Shown: positions 11,848 through 23,605 of the stretch, piece by piece
Position numbering within the stretch: position 1 is the stretch's first letter
How the letters are laid out: each line of letters opens with the position of its first letter
Assembly: GCF_900496995.4 (NCBI RefSeq)
Contig: NC_044011.1
Span: 20,802,041 to 20,866,040 of the forward strand
Source of the DNA: Aquila chrysaetos chrysaetos
Taxonomy: Eukaryota; Chordata; Aves; Accipitriformes; Accipitridae
DNA length: 64,000 nt
Direction of reading: 5' to 3'
Position numbers and translations under genes: made by a program
Notes under the pieces: generated by a model
Databases searched by the model: none
What the model was told of the DNA's origin: nothing
Seen by the model: the letters and a program-made list of their open reading frames with translations, nothing else

Positions 11848-12561
11848 ATGCAAAGGTATCCTTTAAAAGTTAGGCATGTCTTAGCTCATCAAAAAGATGA
11901 TTCGCTTGAGTCACAAAATAATAGGGAAGTAGGTACGACCTCTGCCAAAGTACATGCTCAAGCTATAAATGCACATATAGCTTGTGGACATCAATCAGCT
12001 CATACTGCATGCACACGGGACATTGCTCACAATCAAATACCTCTGCCATTACATATTTATAAAGCATGTGCACATAATTGTACTAGTTGTGCACAGCTAC
12101 ATTTAAGGGTATTATATAGGCCATGGGAAAAGATAAAATGGGGTCAGTGGGCCTTGCATACCTGGGAGGTTGATTACATGGGTCCCCCGTCCCCGTTGAG
12201 GGGGTGGCGATATGTATTCACTGCTGTGGATAGAGTGTCAGGACTGTTTTTTGCTAAACTCACCAAATATGCTGATCAACATAGCACAACTGAAGCATTA
12301 GAACAACTCATTCATCACTATGGACCTCCTCACCAAGTACAAAGTGACCAAGGAACACACTTTAGTGGACATAATGTCCAAGATTGTGCTCAAGGGCTGG
12401 GGACAGATTGGATATTCTACATTGCCTGCCATCCACAATGTAATGGCTTGATTGAAAGAATGAATGGGATGTTGAAGAAACAATTAAAAAAGCTAACCAC
12501 TACTAAAACTTTACAACATTGGAGTTCACATCTTACTAAGGCAAATTTTTTGTTAAACTGA
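11848..12561 (+). pseudogene. pol: ERV integrase, frame still open
   Basis: An uninterrupted frame of 237 codons covers the zinc-binding and catalytic core domains. The N-terminal HHCC motif is visible as H-x3-H followed by C-x2-C (about 11970-12090). The catalytic triad is D at 12172-12174 (E-V-D-Y-M-G), D at 12346-12348 (Q-S-D-Q-G-T) and E at 12454-12456 (G-L-I-E-R-M). Residue spacing is 57 then 35, the classic DD35E. The pattern resembles ERV-L integrases. No natural start codon of its own is expected, since integrase is cut from a Gag-Pol precursor, and upstream pol is broken. It ends at a TGA in what should be the C-terminal domain, so it is truncated. Confidence 0.9.
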
Positions 12562-12954
12562 CAGAATATTCATGATCAAACAACCTATGATCATATTACA
12601 ACACCTCCAGTACAACATGAGGTTAGGACTGAAATTCTTCCAGATGGTATCTCTCCCAAAGTACTAACTACAGGGGAAACTGAATTGTTTACACCGATCG
12701 ATTGCATGGTGGGACCGCAACCTATTACTCTAGATGTGAAGATTCATATAATAACCCCTGAGAATGCCATATGGTTCTGTACCCCAACTTCTCCTCTTAT
12801 TTTACATTCTCTGTTGATATCAGATTCTCGAGTTCTTGTATTTCAGGTATCTTCGATGAATACCTGTGCCTTATCTAGAGGAGTTGATAGCATTGGAATG
12901 GTGTTATTGGTGTCACAAACCCAACATTGAATTGAACTTCAATCTGAAAAAGCA
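12562..12954 (+). pseudogene. integrase C-terminal / pol-env junction remnant
   Basis: After the TGA that ends the open integrase frame, the same frame resumes as an 81-codon segment at 12685-12930, which may be the integrase C-terminal DNA-binding domain or the start of the next gene. ERV-L elements carry a dUTPase here. I looked for its motifs and could not make a case for them. Confidence 0.4.
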
Positions 12955-13744
12955 CAAGGCATAGCTCTTCAGTCTGTGTGCGCAATTACCCACATCAAGT
13001 TATCAAACCTGGAGTAGTATTAGCTGAAGGAGCTAGAGCAATGGCTTACGTATTGCTGGAAGGAGATGACATTCCTGTTTTTCTCCCTTATCACAGGTTG
13101 GCTTGTCTTGTTGTAGTCTTGTACTACAAGCACATGCCCTGGATACAATTTCACGAGGTCAACATGTAAATACTTGGATTTGGTTGGCCTCTACTTTAAC
13201 TAACTCATCTGCCTTTTGTATTGAGGGAGGATTAGCAGCTGCAGATCTTTTGACAACGTGCCTCACTGGCGTGCCAACCCCAGTAGCTGTATTACAGGAT
13301 TATACTATGCTAAGTGCTTTTGATATTGATGCTCCTCGCTGTTATTTTTTCTGAGTAGGTGATGGCTGTATGCCAAGGAACATTACAGGATTGATTGGTG
13401 GTGAACTATCTCCTTCTTCGACACCATAAATGCTGCTCTGATTTTGAAGGCATGTGTTGCTTCAACCCAGCTGATGAATCAGCCAGTGTAAAGGATGACA
13501 TTCAACATCCCAGGACTTAATGCATCAAATGAAACAATCTACAGGTGGTGCCTGGCTAGCTGAGTGGTTTAATTCCCTGACAGGAATTGTGGGACACCTG
13601 ATTCAAAGCATTAATGTAGGGTTATGTTTACTCCTTTTTCTATATGTGTTTATTATGTGCCTCTGTAAATTACCCTGCCCTACACCCCGCAAGCCCAAAT
13701 GGACAGCTCCAGCTTTGCCAGCCCCAGCAGAGGTGGTCCCTTGA
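12955..13744 (+). pseudogene. env: ERV env remnant with CX6CC
   Basis: The envelope region is reduced to about 0.8 kb, so most of the surface subunit is missing. A surface-subunit-like piece (about 13140-13353) contains W-I-W-L, a sequon N-S-S and a T-C-L-T-G-V-P-T-P pattern of the kind seen in avian alpha/gamma-type envelopes. In another frame 13434-13460 encodes C-x6-C-C followed by F-N, the transmembrane-subunit motif of covalently linked envelopes. A third frame (13520-13744) gives a hydrophobic anchor (NVGLCLLLFLYVFIMCLC) and a short basic, proline-rich tail. Several frame changes and stops separate the pieces. No product is possible. Confidence 0.75.
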
Positions 13745-13758
13745 GCAAGGGGGTGGAA
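13745..13758 (+). promoter_or_regulatory. polypurine tract
   Basis: GCAAGGGGGTGGAA abuts the TG of the 3' LTR. This is the expected place and composition for the plus-strand primer of retroviral reverse transcription. Confidence 0.75.
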
Positions 13759-14052
13759 TGTGGGATAATAAGAGAAGATTGGTGAGGAGGATGATAAACA
13801 TGCTCAAGCGGCCTGCAGCTGGGGTGTAGAAAAATAAATGTATCACACTAACTGTATGGTGAAAACAGCAGGTTCAGCAATCCTCTAGCATGGACTGAGC
13901 TCAGCAGTGCCTGCGTCCCCACTTGTGTACCTCTGCCTGGGTGCTGCTTCAGGGATCCCCCGGTTGGCAAGGTAAGGAAAATAAATTTACTCTTTGCATT
14001 TCATCTGTGGTTTTGTGGTTGTTCCTGCGTCCTGCCTGTGCTGACTTACACA
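13759..14052 (+). repeat. 3' LTR (294 bp, internally shorter)
   Basis: It opens TGTGGGATAATAAGAGAAG and closes CTTACACA. It aligns to both ends of the 5' LTR but skips about 150 bases after position 98. It also carries an extra GGTTTTGT-like 8-base duplication near 14009 relative to the 5' copy, and AATAAA at 13980. ACCAA (14053-14057) follows as the right target duplication. Confidence 0.92.
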
Positions 14053-14057
14053 ACCAA

Positions 14058-17000
14058 GTAGGGAAAATGTGTGATTAGAGAAAGTAATATATAATCTGAT
14101 GTGATATAATCTACATAAATTGTGGCCTTTGTAAGATAAGAAAAGAAAAATGTGGGGGTTTTGCATAAGAATCACCCCAGTGAATGCCTATGGTAAGAGG
14201 GTAATGACTTTTGCTGTATTACAAGCTAATTCAGACCAGGTTTTGGCTCTAGGCAGTGCATGGTTTTGTTGGTGAAAATGAAAACTCAGCTCCCTAGTGC
14301 AGGAAAGTAGGCACTAGTTTACTAACTTTATTATTCTGCGGATTCCCTTTGCATTAGAGGGACACAAACCATTTGGCAGCACCACACAAATTAATCCACA
14401 CCTGGCAGACACGCTCATTTCTGCTCTTTCTTCAGTGAAGATATCCAATTCCAACAGATTAATTTCATCACCCTGGTGTTTGAGTGGCATTAACAGGAGA
14501 CTGCAAAGGTGGGCACAGAGTGGGTGTGCACTTATTGGGGCACAATCTCTATTCTCATCGCTTCAGAAGACCGGATAAGTAAAAACAGCTCAATGGCACA
14601 TAAAAAAATCAAGCAGATCAGCTAAAGAGTATGGAGCTTAAGAAAGCATCTATGTTGGTGTCTTGTTCAAAGGCTGCATTTGCTCCTTTAGTTCTGTACA
14701 GAGGACAGTAATACCACAAATAAATCTAATATAACTTCATTGTTCTGCCATAGCTCTCTGGGCAACAAAGTATGAATGCCTGTTTTTCTATACCTTCACA
14801 TCTTGTTGGATTCTCTGCTGCATCACACAGTGCATGCTGCCATAACATGCTCATCGTATTTATGCAGTCTTTCTTCTATGTGGATTTTCTTAGTGTCTTA
14901 CAAGAGGTGAATACTACAGTCTTTCCCTTAGTGAGGTCACTATTATGGTCACTTTCCTTGAAACTTGAGTGTCCGTGAAACTGAAAGAAATTTTATATTT
15001 TTGAAATTATTTAATTTCATACAGATTCCACAAGAGAGGCCATAACAGGGTAGAAAAGCCAGTAGGAGGAGAAGAAAAGATTCTGAGATCCCATGCAACA
15101 TAATCATATTACATTAGACTAGTTTCCTGAGGAAACCTTGCTACCCAGCACACCCTTTCACCTCAGCTATGTAGTAGGCTCCTAGCACTGTGACCAAAGG
15201 GAGCATGTCTGATGGATCACTACTGGTCCTGAATGTTGTTTGTTTTGTAGCAAGCCTGTTAAGGAACGGGGGAAGGTCCCTGTGGGCCAAGCACTCTACA
15301 GACCTGACAAAAAGAATGTTCCTGTCCCCAGAAGGTGTTTATTCATCTCAGTTGTCTTCTCCTCTCTGAGGACTGGAAAGAGTTAAATTTACTCACAGGT
15401 GGGCACAAGAAATGGCCACAGCTGCCTGCGGGATTGGAAAGGCTAGGCCAGGTGGTAGCAGCTAAGTAATTCTCACGGAAGTCAAGAGCAGCACACATCT
15501 AATTGAAACTAGCCAGACTACCCAAGAAAATTCTATTTTGGCTGCATAATGATTGCTTAAGGGTTCCTTGAAATCCTGGGAACTCCTTGATTGCTCTGCA
15601 AAAAACAGGCCACAGGTGAAATCTTATTACAAGTTAAAGTTAGTTTTGGTGTGAGCTTTGAAAAGCTCAGCGGAGGTGGTGGTTGCATCTGAAGACATCT
15701 GTAATGCTGAACCTTGCTTCCCTATGGCTCATCAGGTGCTGTTTGTTACAGGTATTTTTAAGTGCACAGTGTTGAACTATGTTACGATATTTGTTGCTGT
15801 TTTGTTGACTGTGACCCAGAACAGAAGTCATTTATTCTGTTGGAAGGATCCTTGCCTTCCTAATGCCCTGTCAGGGAAAATTTGTTGTTCAGGGAGCTAT
15901 ATCAAAGCTGAAGAAAGACCTTGTACAGTATGGAAAACAGCTAAGGAAATACTCTCAAAATAGTTCTGATCAAGTAGCTTCAATGTAGGTCAAATGTTCA
16001 AATTGGTTTAAATAGTATAGAAACTGTCCTGTTGATGTTTGTTCTTCACTACAAATTGCATTTAATCTGAAGTTATAACTTTGAGTGGTGTGAGCAGTGG
16101 AACCAGAGGATGCAATACTTAAAGGCCCTCAAGAGGAAGAAATTGGAAAGTAGGTTTAGAAGGAGCTGTGTTAAACACTTCTGGTGAACAGGGTGTGGCT
16201 TTAAAGCCTTCTCTTTCTGATCTTGTCCTTAAGCTGACTGCTGAAAGGACTACTACTACTACTACCACCTGTTAGCTTCTGTGCCCTTGATTCAACCAAC
16301 AGCTAGATTAAGGGTGCCCTGGCTGTCAGCTGTATGGAGGCTGTGGATTAAAATTGCACAGCAGTAGTTGTTTGCTAATTACCAGACTCTCTGCAAGACA
16401 GACTCCCTGCCCTCTCTAAAGCCAGACCTGTGAATCTGCTGGTGGATTGCTGCAGTTCTGTGAATTAAGGTAATGAAAGTCAGTGCTGGTTGATCCTTGT
16501 GGCTGTACAGCAAATTTAATGATTCAGCAGGTACTGGGTGACCCTTTCTAGGAAACTGTCGGGGTGTCCAAGCTCTCCCCTTGGTGTTAGCACTCCTGGT
16601 CCTCCTACATACACATTACTCACCTTTTGCTGTCCATAAGGCTTGTACCTCCTCGCACTGTTACCTCGTTAGGGTACCTGCTGGTCACGGATACCCCTGA
16701 GGAAGGTGTGCCAGTAGGGGATGCGGGAGCAAATGCTGATGGGGCTTGGGGGCCGCCTGTCTCCTCTGCACGGAGCACTTAGGGAGGGAAACTGAGACAA
16801 AAACTAGCAAGTGCTAGTCTACTTGGAGCAAAATATCTGGTATTAAATATTTACAACTATGTTGATTTACCAGATGCTTAATGGTTCAATATAGCGCTAT
16901 TGAACTGTCACTTGGGTTTTTGGACGAAGCTGCTGCTTGGTCCAGCACTCTGGTCTCGCACCCCTGGAGCTCCTGGGTGGGTTTGGAGGTTTGTTCTCAT

Positions 17001-19810
17001 TTCTAGGAACTTGAAGCATGTGGGAAAACATCTGATGGCCTCAGTCAGAAGCCACGTTTGGGGGGGGCAGGGATGAGGACGGAAGCCCTTGTACTGTTAA
17101 GGGCAGCTGATTGCTTATCAGCCCAGGTGCCAGTCATTATTTAGCCACCTGGCAGTTGTTTTGCTGCTTGGGGCACATGTGAGAGGAAAGGGATCTTCAC
17201 TGCAACTGTCACAGACTGGGCATGAGACTATTGTGGGCTGAGAAAATGGATTAATTGGGGGCTGGAGGGGGAGTGGAGAGGTGAAGACAGCAACCACCAG
17301 CCCTACGCTGCCATCTTGAACACCTCTTCCCACCCCTCTGCCATCGCTCCTGGCTTCTATAGGCTGTCAGTGCTGGGCTGGCTCGCTATTGGCTGCTTGG
17401 TGAGGTGGGGCGGAGCCATGCCTCTTCTGCCAGGTGGAGCAGGGCGGTGGTGGAGCCAGGTCCAGCAGCCATGAAATCCAGCCTCTCCTTCAGAGTAGCT
17501 GCTAGGGGTGGTGATGTCCTGTTTCCCCAAACAAGCTGAGTCTTCGAGAAAGTGGGAACCTCATCTTGGTGTCTGCCCTGTTGAAACGTGATGGCAAGCT
17601 ACCTAGCGGAGAGGAGGCCTTTCGGTGGTCTCCTGGGAACGGGGAGGTGCGCACAGCGCACCTTGTGTCAGGGAAGCAGGTTGTCATCATAATGAAAATT
17701 TGCTTTCAGCTTTTCAAAAATCAGTATAATCACACTAAATACAAGCCATTCTGGAAATATTCTTTATCTTCTAACAAAGCTAGAGAATTACATTTACTGG
17801 AAATTAATACACTTGGTGTAAGTACTTTGTGACACAAGTAAAACTGGAAATCTGTTAATAAATAAAACTGGGCAAACCAAAATCATAAATGTCTCTGACA
17901 ACTGTGTGGTTAGATGGCTGGGGAAGGCTGCTTGGAAGGAATCCAGATAGCTGCCAAAATACTTGTATTGTTTCATAGGTCTAAAAGGAGGTGATAATTT
18001 TTTTTATGTGATGTTAGCTAAAGAGAGCGAGCTGTTCATGTGGAGCCCTTGGATACAGTATCCAGGCATACTTCATGCTTATAGTATACCTTGCCTGTTA
18101 TCTCTCAAATCTCTGTTATATATTATATTTAAAATAATGTATGCATAAGCTAGATAAAGAATACTAGATTAGAAAATAAGCCCTCTGACTTACAGGATAA
18201 CTCGAAAAGCATAAAATGCAATATCAAACAGCAGTTCTTTCCTTGTGCTCTAGTTTATATCAGGTCGTGGTTTTGGGAAAAGAAAGTAGAATGTACTCAG
18301 TGCCTGGCTTATAGAGAGTCTACCATAACCACTGGCACACAGGTCTAGATGTTACCAGTGTGTTAGCTTGCTACTTTTGTAATAAAAATTTGCTCTGAGG
18401 GTCTGAAACTTGATTATTTTATTTTGTTTCCAATAGAGATCTTATGAGATGACAGGCTGAGACCGCTCAGCCTGTCCTCCTTTTGGGTGGGAGTGGCAGG
18501 ACCAGGGCTGCAGAAGGGGAGCACAGAAGCAGGGGAGATGTGCAGGACCTTGGGGTGAAGTGTGGCACTGCTCAGGCCTGTTGCTGTCAATGCCTAAGGA
18601 CCAGCTCACCTGTCTGGGGTCAGGGACACCATGCTAGTCGCTTGTGTAGCACTGTGCTCGTTCTCCAGTTGATGATTTCTGGTAATGCTTTGGAAAAGGG
18701 CTGCTGTGAAGGTCTCAAAATTGTGCTAGACAGGAGCATACTTACTTTGCTTCATCTGTCTCCATGCCAGTGTCCTCTGTTTGCTTTGATCTTCCTGCTG
18801 GAGCTGAACACTGTAAGCATTGTGGTAACGGATCTGCATTTTTTTCTTTTTCCTTCCATTGCATACAACAGCAGCTTTTTCTTGTATCTGATGACCACAA
18901 TGTTTTCTTGCTGTGTGAATTACACTAGAAACTAGCCATTTATAGACATGTTTAGGTTCTGCATCATTAACAGAGGAAAACTACTTGCAGTAAGGTGGGT
19001 GAGTATTAATTGAAGATAGGGTTTATAAGCAAGCTAATACACTTCAAGTTGATTTTTGTGTCTAAAACATAGATGTACAGTCTTTCTGAAGAAACTTGAG
19101 GCCATACTAACATTTGAGAGTGGCGTCAACTGCATGTTTTCCAAAGTGGAAGAAAAAGAGGAAGGACAAATTCTACAGAACTGAAAAACATACTGAGATT
19201 GTAATGGCTGTGCTTAAATAATTTGGCATGTTGTAGGCTACGCAGGCAGTGAGATGTGTTTGTAGAAATATGCTTGAATTTGTCTGTTTAACCTGTAGTG
19301 GAAGCTGGTTTCATGCAAAGCACTTCAAAATGAAAAACAGATATTCCAGATTATGAGTAGAAAATAACACATGATACTAGTTTTGCTCTGTATGGCTGTG
19401 GGTCAGGCTGTAGATTTAGTTTCCCTTTCTGTGTTGCCTTTTATATAGCTGGCATAAAAGTAGAATTAAACTAAAGGAGAGAGAAGTGAAGAATGCGAAT
19501 TAAGGGAAGGGAAAACATGTTTGTAAGAGGCTTGTTTCTTGATGGGTATGTTCTTATTTATTCATTGTGATCTGCATTCTTCTGCATACTCCTTTCTCTT
19601 CAGGGTTCTTCATGGGGTAGGGCAGTAAAAGTATGGCTCCGCTGCCTGTGCTCTGTGCATGAAAGTCCACTAAAGAAATTCAGTTCATTTGCACTCAAAG
19701 AACTAAAAAGCAGGCATTCAGTTCTCTTAGTTTGAACCTGGGGAAAAAAAACCCAACAAACCAAAGAAATCCAGTAGGAAATAGTTAGTGACCCACTATG
19801 CTGTCTGGAC
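14058..19810. other. intergenic, no recognised gene
   Basis: No exon is recognisable on either strand. A short (CTA)n microsatellite lies at 16250-16266. The stretch 16.9-17.7 kb is richer in G+C than its surroundings, and two GC boxes near 17407 and 17442 are listed separately. Open frames here (for example 15658-15963 and 18483-18935) show no domain I know and no supporting splice sites. Confidence 0.55.
17381..17450. promoter_or_regulatory. possible GC-box/CCAAT patch
   Basis: An inverted CCAAT box (ATTGG, 17388-17392) is followed by GGGGCGG (17407-17413) and GGGCGG (17442-17447). The wider 17.3-17.7 kb is G+C-rich. No gene model starts here, so this could be the promoter of an unannotated transcript or chance. 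Strand is not determinable. Confidence 0.25.
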
Positions 19811-21272
19811 ACTCATAAGTCTGTGTGACCAGATGGGATCCATCCAAGAGTACTGAGGGAGCTGGCGGAGGTCCTTGCCAAGCCACTCTCCATCACTTAT
19901 CAGCAATCCTGGTCAACAGGGGAGGTCCCAGATGACTGGAGGCTTGCCAATGTGATGTTCATTTACAAGAAGGGTCAGAAGGAGGATCCGGGGAACTACA
20001 GGCCTGTCAGCTTGACCTCGGTACTGGGGAAGATTATGGAACAGTTCATCTTGACTGTGCTCACGTGGCTTGTGCAGGACAAGCAGGGGATCAGGCCCAG
20101 CCAGCATGGGTTCATGAAAGGCAGGTCCTGCTTAACCAACCTGATCTCCTTCTATGACCAGGTCACCCACCTAGTGGATGAGGGGAAGGCTCTGGGTGTT
20201 GTCTACCTGGACTTCAGCAAGGCCTTTGACACTGTCTCTCGTGGCATACTCCTTGAGAAGCTGGTGTCTTATGACTTAGACAAGTGTACTCTTCACTGGG
20301 TGAAAAACTGGCTGGATGGATGAGCCCAGAGGGTTGTGGTGAATGGAGTTAAATCCAGTTGGCGGCCAGTCACAAGTGGTGTTCCCCAGGGCTCAGTATT
20401 GGGGCCAGTTCTGTTTAATATCTTTATCGATGATTTGGATGAGGGGATCGAGTGCACCCTCAGCAAGTCTGCAGATGACACCAAGTTGGGAGGCAGGGTC
20501 GATCTGCTTGAGGGTAGGAAGGCTCTACAGAGGGATCTGGACAGGCTGGATCGATGGGCCGAGGCCAATTGTATGAGGTTCAACAAGGCCAAGTGCCGGG
20601 TCCTGCACTTTGGTCACAACAACCCCATGCAGCACTACAGGCTTGGGGAAGAGTGGCTGGAAAGCTGCCCGGCAGAGAAAGACCTGGCTGTGCTGGTCGA
20701 CAGCCGGCTGAATATGAGCCAGCGGTGTGCCCAGGTGGCCAAGAAGGCCAACAGCATCCTGGCTTGTATCAGAAATAGTGTGGCCAGCAGGAGCAGGGAG
20801 GTGATTGTTCCCCTGTATTTGGCACTGGTGAGGCCGCACCTTGAATACTGTGTTCAGTTTTGGGCCCCTCACTACGGGAAAGACATTGAGGTGCTGGAGC
20901 GTGTCCAAAGAAGGGCAACTAAGTTGGTGAGGGGCCTGGAGCACAAGTCTTATGAGGAGTGGCTGAGGGAGCTGGGGTTGTTTAGTCTGGAGAAAAGGAG
21001 GCTGAGGGGAGACGTCGTTGCTCTCTACGACTACCTGAAAGGAGGTTGTAGTGAGGTGGGTGTCAGTCTCTTCTGTCAGGTGGCTGGAGATAGGACGAGA
21101 GGAAATGGCCTCAAGTTGCGGCAGGGGAGGTTTAGGTTAGATATTAGGAAAAAATTTCTTTACTGAGAGGGTTGTCAGGTATTGGAACAGACTGCCCAGG
21201 GAAGTGGTTGAGTCACTATCCCTGGAGGTATTTAAAAAGCACGTAGACAAGGCACTTCAGGACATGGTTTAG
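19811..21272 (+). pseudogene. CR1 ORF2 reverse transcriptase fragment
   Basis: One frame runs from 19811 to about 21150 with only two stops, TGA at 19826-19828 and TGA at 20321-20323. The latter sits in a position where a W or R codon would have become TGA. RT motifs are in order: [62 protein letters not shown], then a catalytic box reading S-A-D-D where CR1 usually has F-A-D-D. A one-base shift in the A run near 21150 moves the last 40 codons into another frame, which ends at TAG 21270-21272. The endonuclease half is absent. The low density of damage suggests an insertion younger than the provirus. Confidence 0.92.
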
Positions 21273-21344
21273 TGGGCATGGTTGATGGTTGGACTCGATG
21301 ATCTTGAAGGTCTTTTTCAACCTAAATGATTCTATGATTCTATG
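19811..21344 (+). mobile_element. CR1 LINE, 5'-truncated
   Basis: The 3' 1.5 kb of a chicken repeat 1 element: the second half of ORF2 followed by the short CR1 3' UTR (TTGGACTCGATGATCTTGAA...) and the terminal octamer tract GATTCTATGATTCTATG. The 5' end is cut within ORF2, as is normal for CR1. CR1 does not normally leave clear target duplications and none is evident. It lies between the provirus and SMIM28 on the plus strand. Confidence 0.96.
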
Positions 21345-22214
21345 AAACCAAAACACCCTACAATATAAAAGTTAGACCTTGAATCCTATGAATGGGCTTG
21401 ACATGATTGGAAAGGATTACCTGTACATGTTCTTCTGCTTCAAAGTATTTATTTTGTCACAGATGGAAATACCTGAAAAGTTGTAAGATAAGCATTCAAG
21501 AAAAAAAATAACAGCCTGACTTTGTAGGAACAAATGAATATGGAAAGGGCTGGAGCATATAACATGATATTAATGGCATGACTTTTTTGAAATTCTAAGT
21601 ACTAAAGTCTTGATTGCTGCTTCTTCCTTGTACTTATTTTCTGACAACAAACTCTCCTAGACATTACATTTTTGTGAATAGTCAGAAGTAAAACTACTGC
21701 TGGAGCCAAAGTCATAGACGAGTTTGATTTTCACACCCTCAACAAATGGGATTTTTTTTTTACTTAACTTTTTAATGGGAAGCTTGTGAAAGTGCAAATG
21801 TAGAGTTACACTGCTGTCAGTCTAGTCAAGTATCCAAGAGTTTTTAACGAGATTTTTCACTGACATCTATGCTTCTGTGGCATTGATTTATTAGCTGTAC
21901 CCAGCCTTGCTAGCTATACCATTGCAACGGTATGCCGTGTTTATTACAGAGGGCACTTCCCCTATGCTCCACACTCGCATGCCTTTCCTGTTCTGCAGAA
22001 GACCTGGTTATGCAAATGATGAAAAGAACTACTGTGTAACAATAGTCATGGCATAACATGATTATTTACTAACAATTAAACTGAAATTAATAAATTCCAT
22101 AATTAAAAATTCCTGTTTCACTTACAGAGGGTTTTTGAGAGAGCAGTCAGTATTTGCCATAAGCATTTAGCTCATTCTTATTTGATGTTTTTGTGCAATT
22201 TTCCTCCTTAAAAG

Positions 22215-22256
<42 letters not shown>

Positions 22257-23605
22257 ACACTCCTAGCCAGAGTAAGACTGCTGACTCAACTTCCCAGATA
22301 GATAAAACTTATATTTGTAAGAGCTGTTTTACTACTAGAGCATATGTAGTTCATGCTAGTTGAGTTTGTACTGGCAAAAGTAGTTGTGTGTCTGTATTTG
22401 GAGGTTTTGCTGGCACAGGGACCCAAGTAAAATCCTTGTAAGCATAGATGAAGCCAAACGTTTCATTTTGCGTGCAGTTCTTTCTTGGCCAGTGTGGTAT
22501 TACTGAACTATCATAAAGACATTCTGACTTGATGTTGGGGTTTCTTTCTTTTTTTAAAGTTATTCCACTTCAGTGAAGCCAGGATCTAAATTTCTAATCA
22601 AGATATCTGTTACAAATGAGCATCTCTCTTCAGTGAAATATGTGTGCTGAAATGCTTGTTCTTCCTTTCTTGGACCAAAGGTGGAAGCTGGTTACTTCCT
22701 AAGACCAAGCAGTGACTGTCCTATTTTGAAAACACATTTTCTCATTAGCAAGTACAAACCAGTGAGTCGTGAGTTAGTTTTCAGCTCAGCAAAGATTAGG
22801 TGCCAGATGCTCAATCTGTGTACAGGCATGACTCAATTTTATCCAAGATGTTCATTTCTGGGCTCCTACTGTGGTTGCAAAGAGATGTCATCTTTTCTTC
22901 CTTCAGGTAAAAGAGAGGCAGGATATTCTATTAATACTAAACCACTGTATTATTATTGGAGATATCCACTGAAAGTTTGCAGCACATATTTAGTAGAACC
23001 ATTTTGTATAAACTACCTGTGTTGTTTTCCTTTAAATGTCTTTTGAGCAAGAAACTTGCATGTGTATGAGATGCATCTTGGTCTACAGAGTAATGGACCC
23101 ATGTCAGTAAGGGACTCCGGCAGCTCTTACAGAGAGGACAAGCACAGAGATTGCGCTCTAAGCTTTTGAAAGCCTCCTTAATAAGAGGGGGCCTGTATTG
23201 TTCCATAGGTTCTTACTAAGTATAAACAAGGTGTTGTATATATATATAATCTCATCATGGTTGTTAGTATTTTCTTAATGGAAAACTGAAATAAAATTAC
23301 CCTTCACATCATGGTGAGTTCACAACTTGTAAGACTTTACAGGTGTATTAGCAGACATTAATATTTAATAAGTCCTATTCTTAATAAGATTTAAACAAAA
23401 AGAAATATATATATAAGGACCTTGTGGTTATAAAGTACAATGCCAGGGTTACAGTGATCTCTGGATGCATGTGAAATGTCATAGTATCAGATTTTCAAAG
23501 AAACAGACATCTGATTTCATACAAAACTTGGAAATGATGAACAAAACTTACTTTGATGTAGCTTTAGGGCATAGGAACAGAAAGTTTGTTGTTCAAACTC
23601 TTTCT
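21345..23605. other. intergenic, no recognised gene
   Basis: AT-rich DNA with a 35-base A run at 22220-22254 and short TA repeats (near 23236). One 121-codon open frame (22681-23046) has no recognisable domain and I do not support it as a gene. Confidence 0.55.
22220..22254 (+). repeat. poly(A) run of 35
   Basis: Thirty-five consecutive A residues follow TTTGT and precede TTACAC. It may be the tail of an old retroposed sequence, but I cannot identify a body upstream of it. Confidence 0.9.

Larger units (their letters stand above)
7645..14052 (+). mobile_element. degraded endogenous retrovirus, class III (ERV-L-like) pol
   Basis: A nearly complete provirus of about 6.4 kb on the plus strand, in intergenic DNA left of SMIM28 and opposite in orientation to it. 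It has LTRs opening TGTGGGATAATAA and closing CACA, 5-bp target duplications, a primer site, gag, a DTG protease motif, an RT with YIDD, RNase H, an integrase with DD35E spacing, an env remnant, a purine tract and a 3' LTR. Every gene except integrase carries stops or frameshifts. I hand-counted about 17 mismatches in the first 97 aligned LTR bases, so it is an old insertion that cannot be active as it stands. Class III assignment rests on pol resemblance and the 5-bp duplication. Confidence 0.93.

Noticed and set aside
12685-12930. Possible ERV dUTPase after integrase
   Set aside because: ERV-L elements have one here, but I could not find its conserved motifs in any frame.
16250-16266. (CTA)n run as a possible coding repeat
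   Set aside because: Short microsatellite with no open frame of interest around it.
20525-20944. 139-codon minus-strand frame
   Set aside because: Antisense shadow of the CR1 reverse transcriptase.
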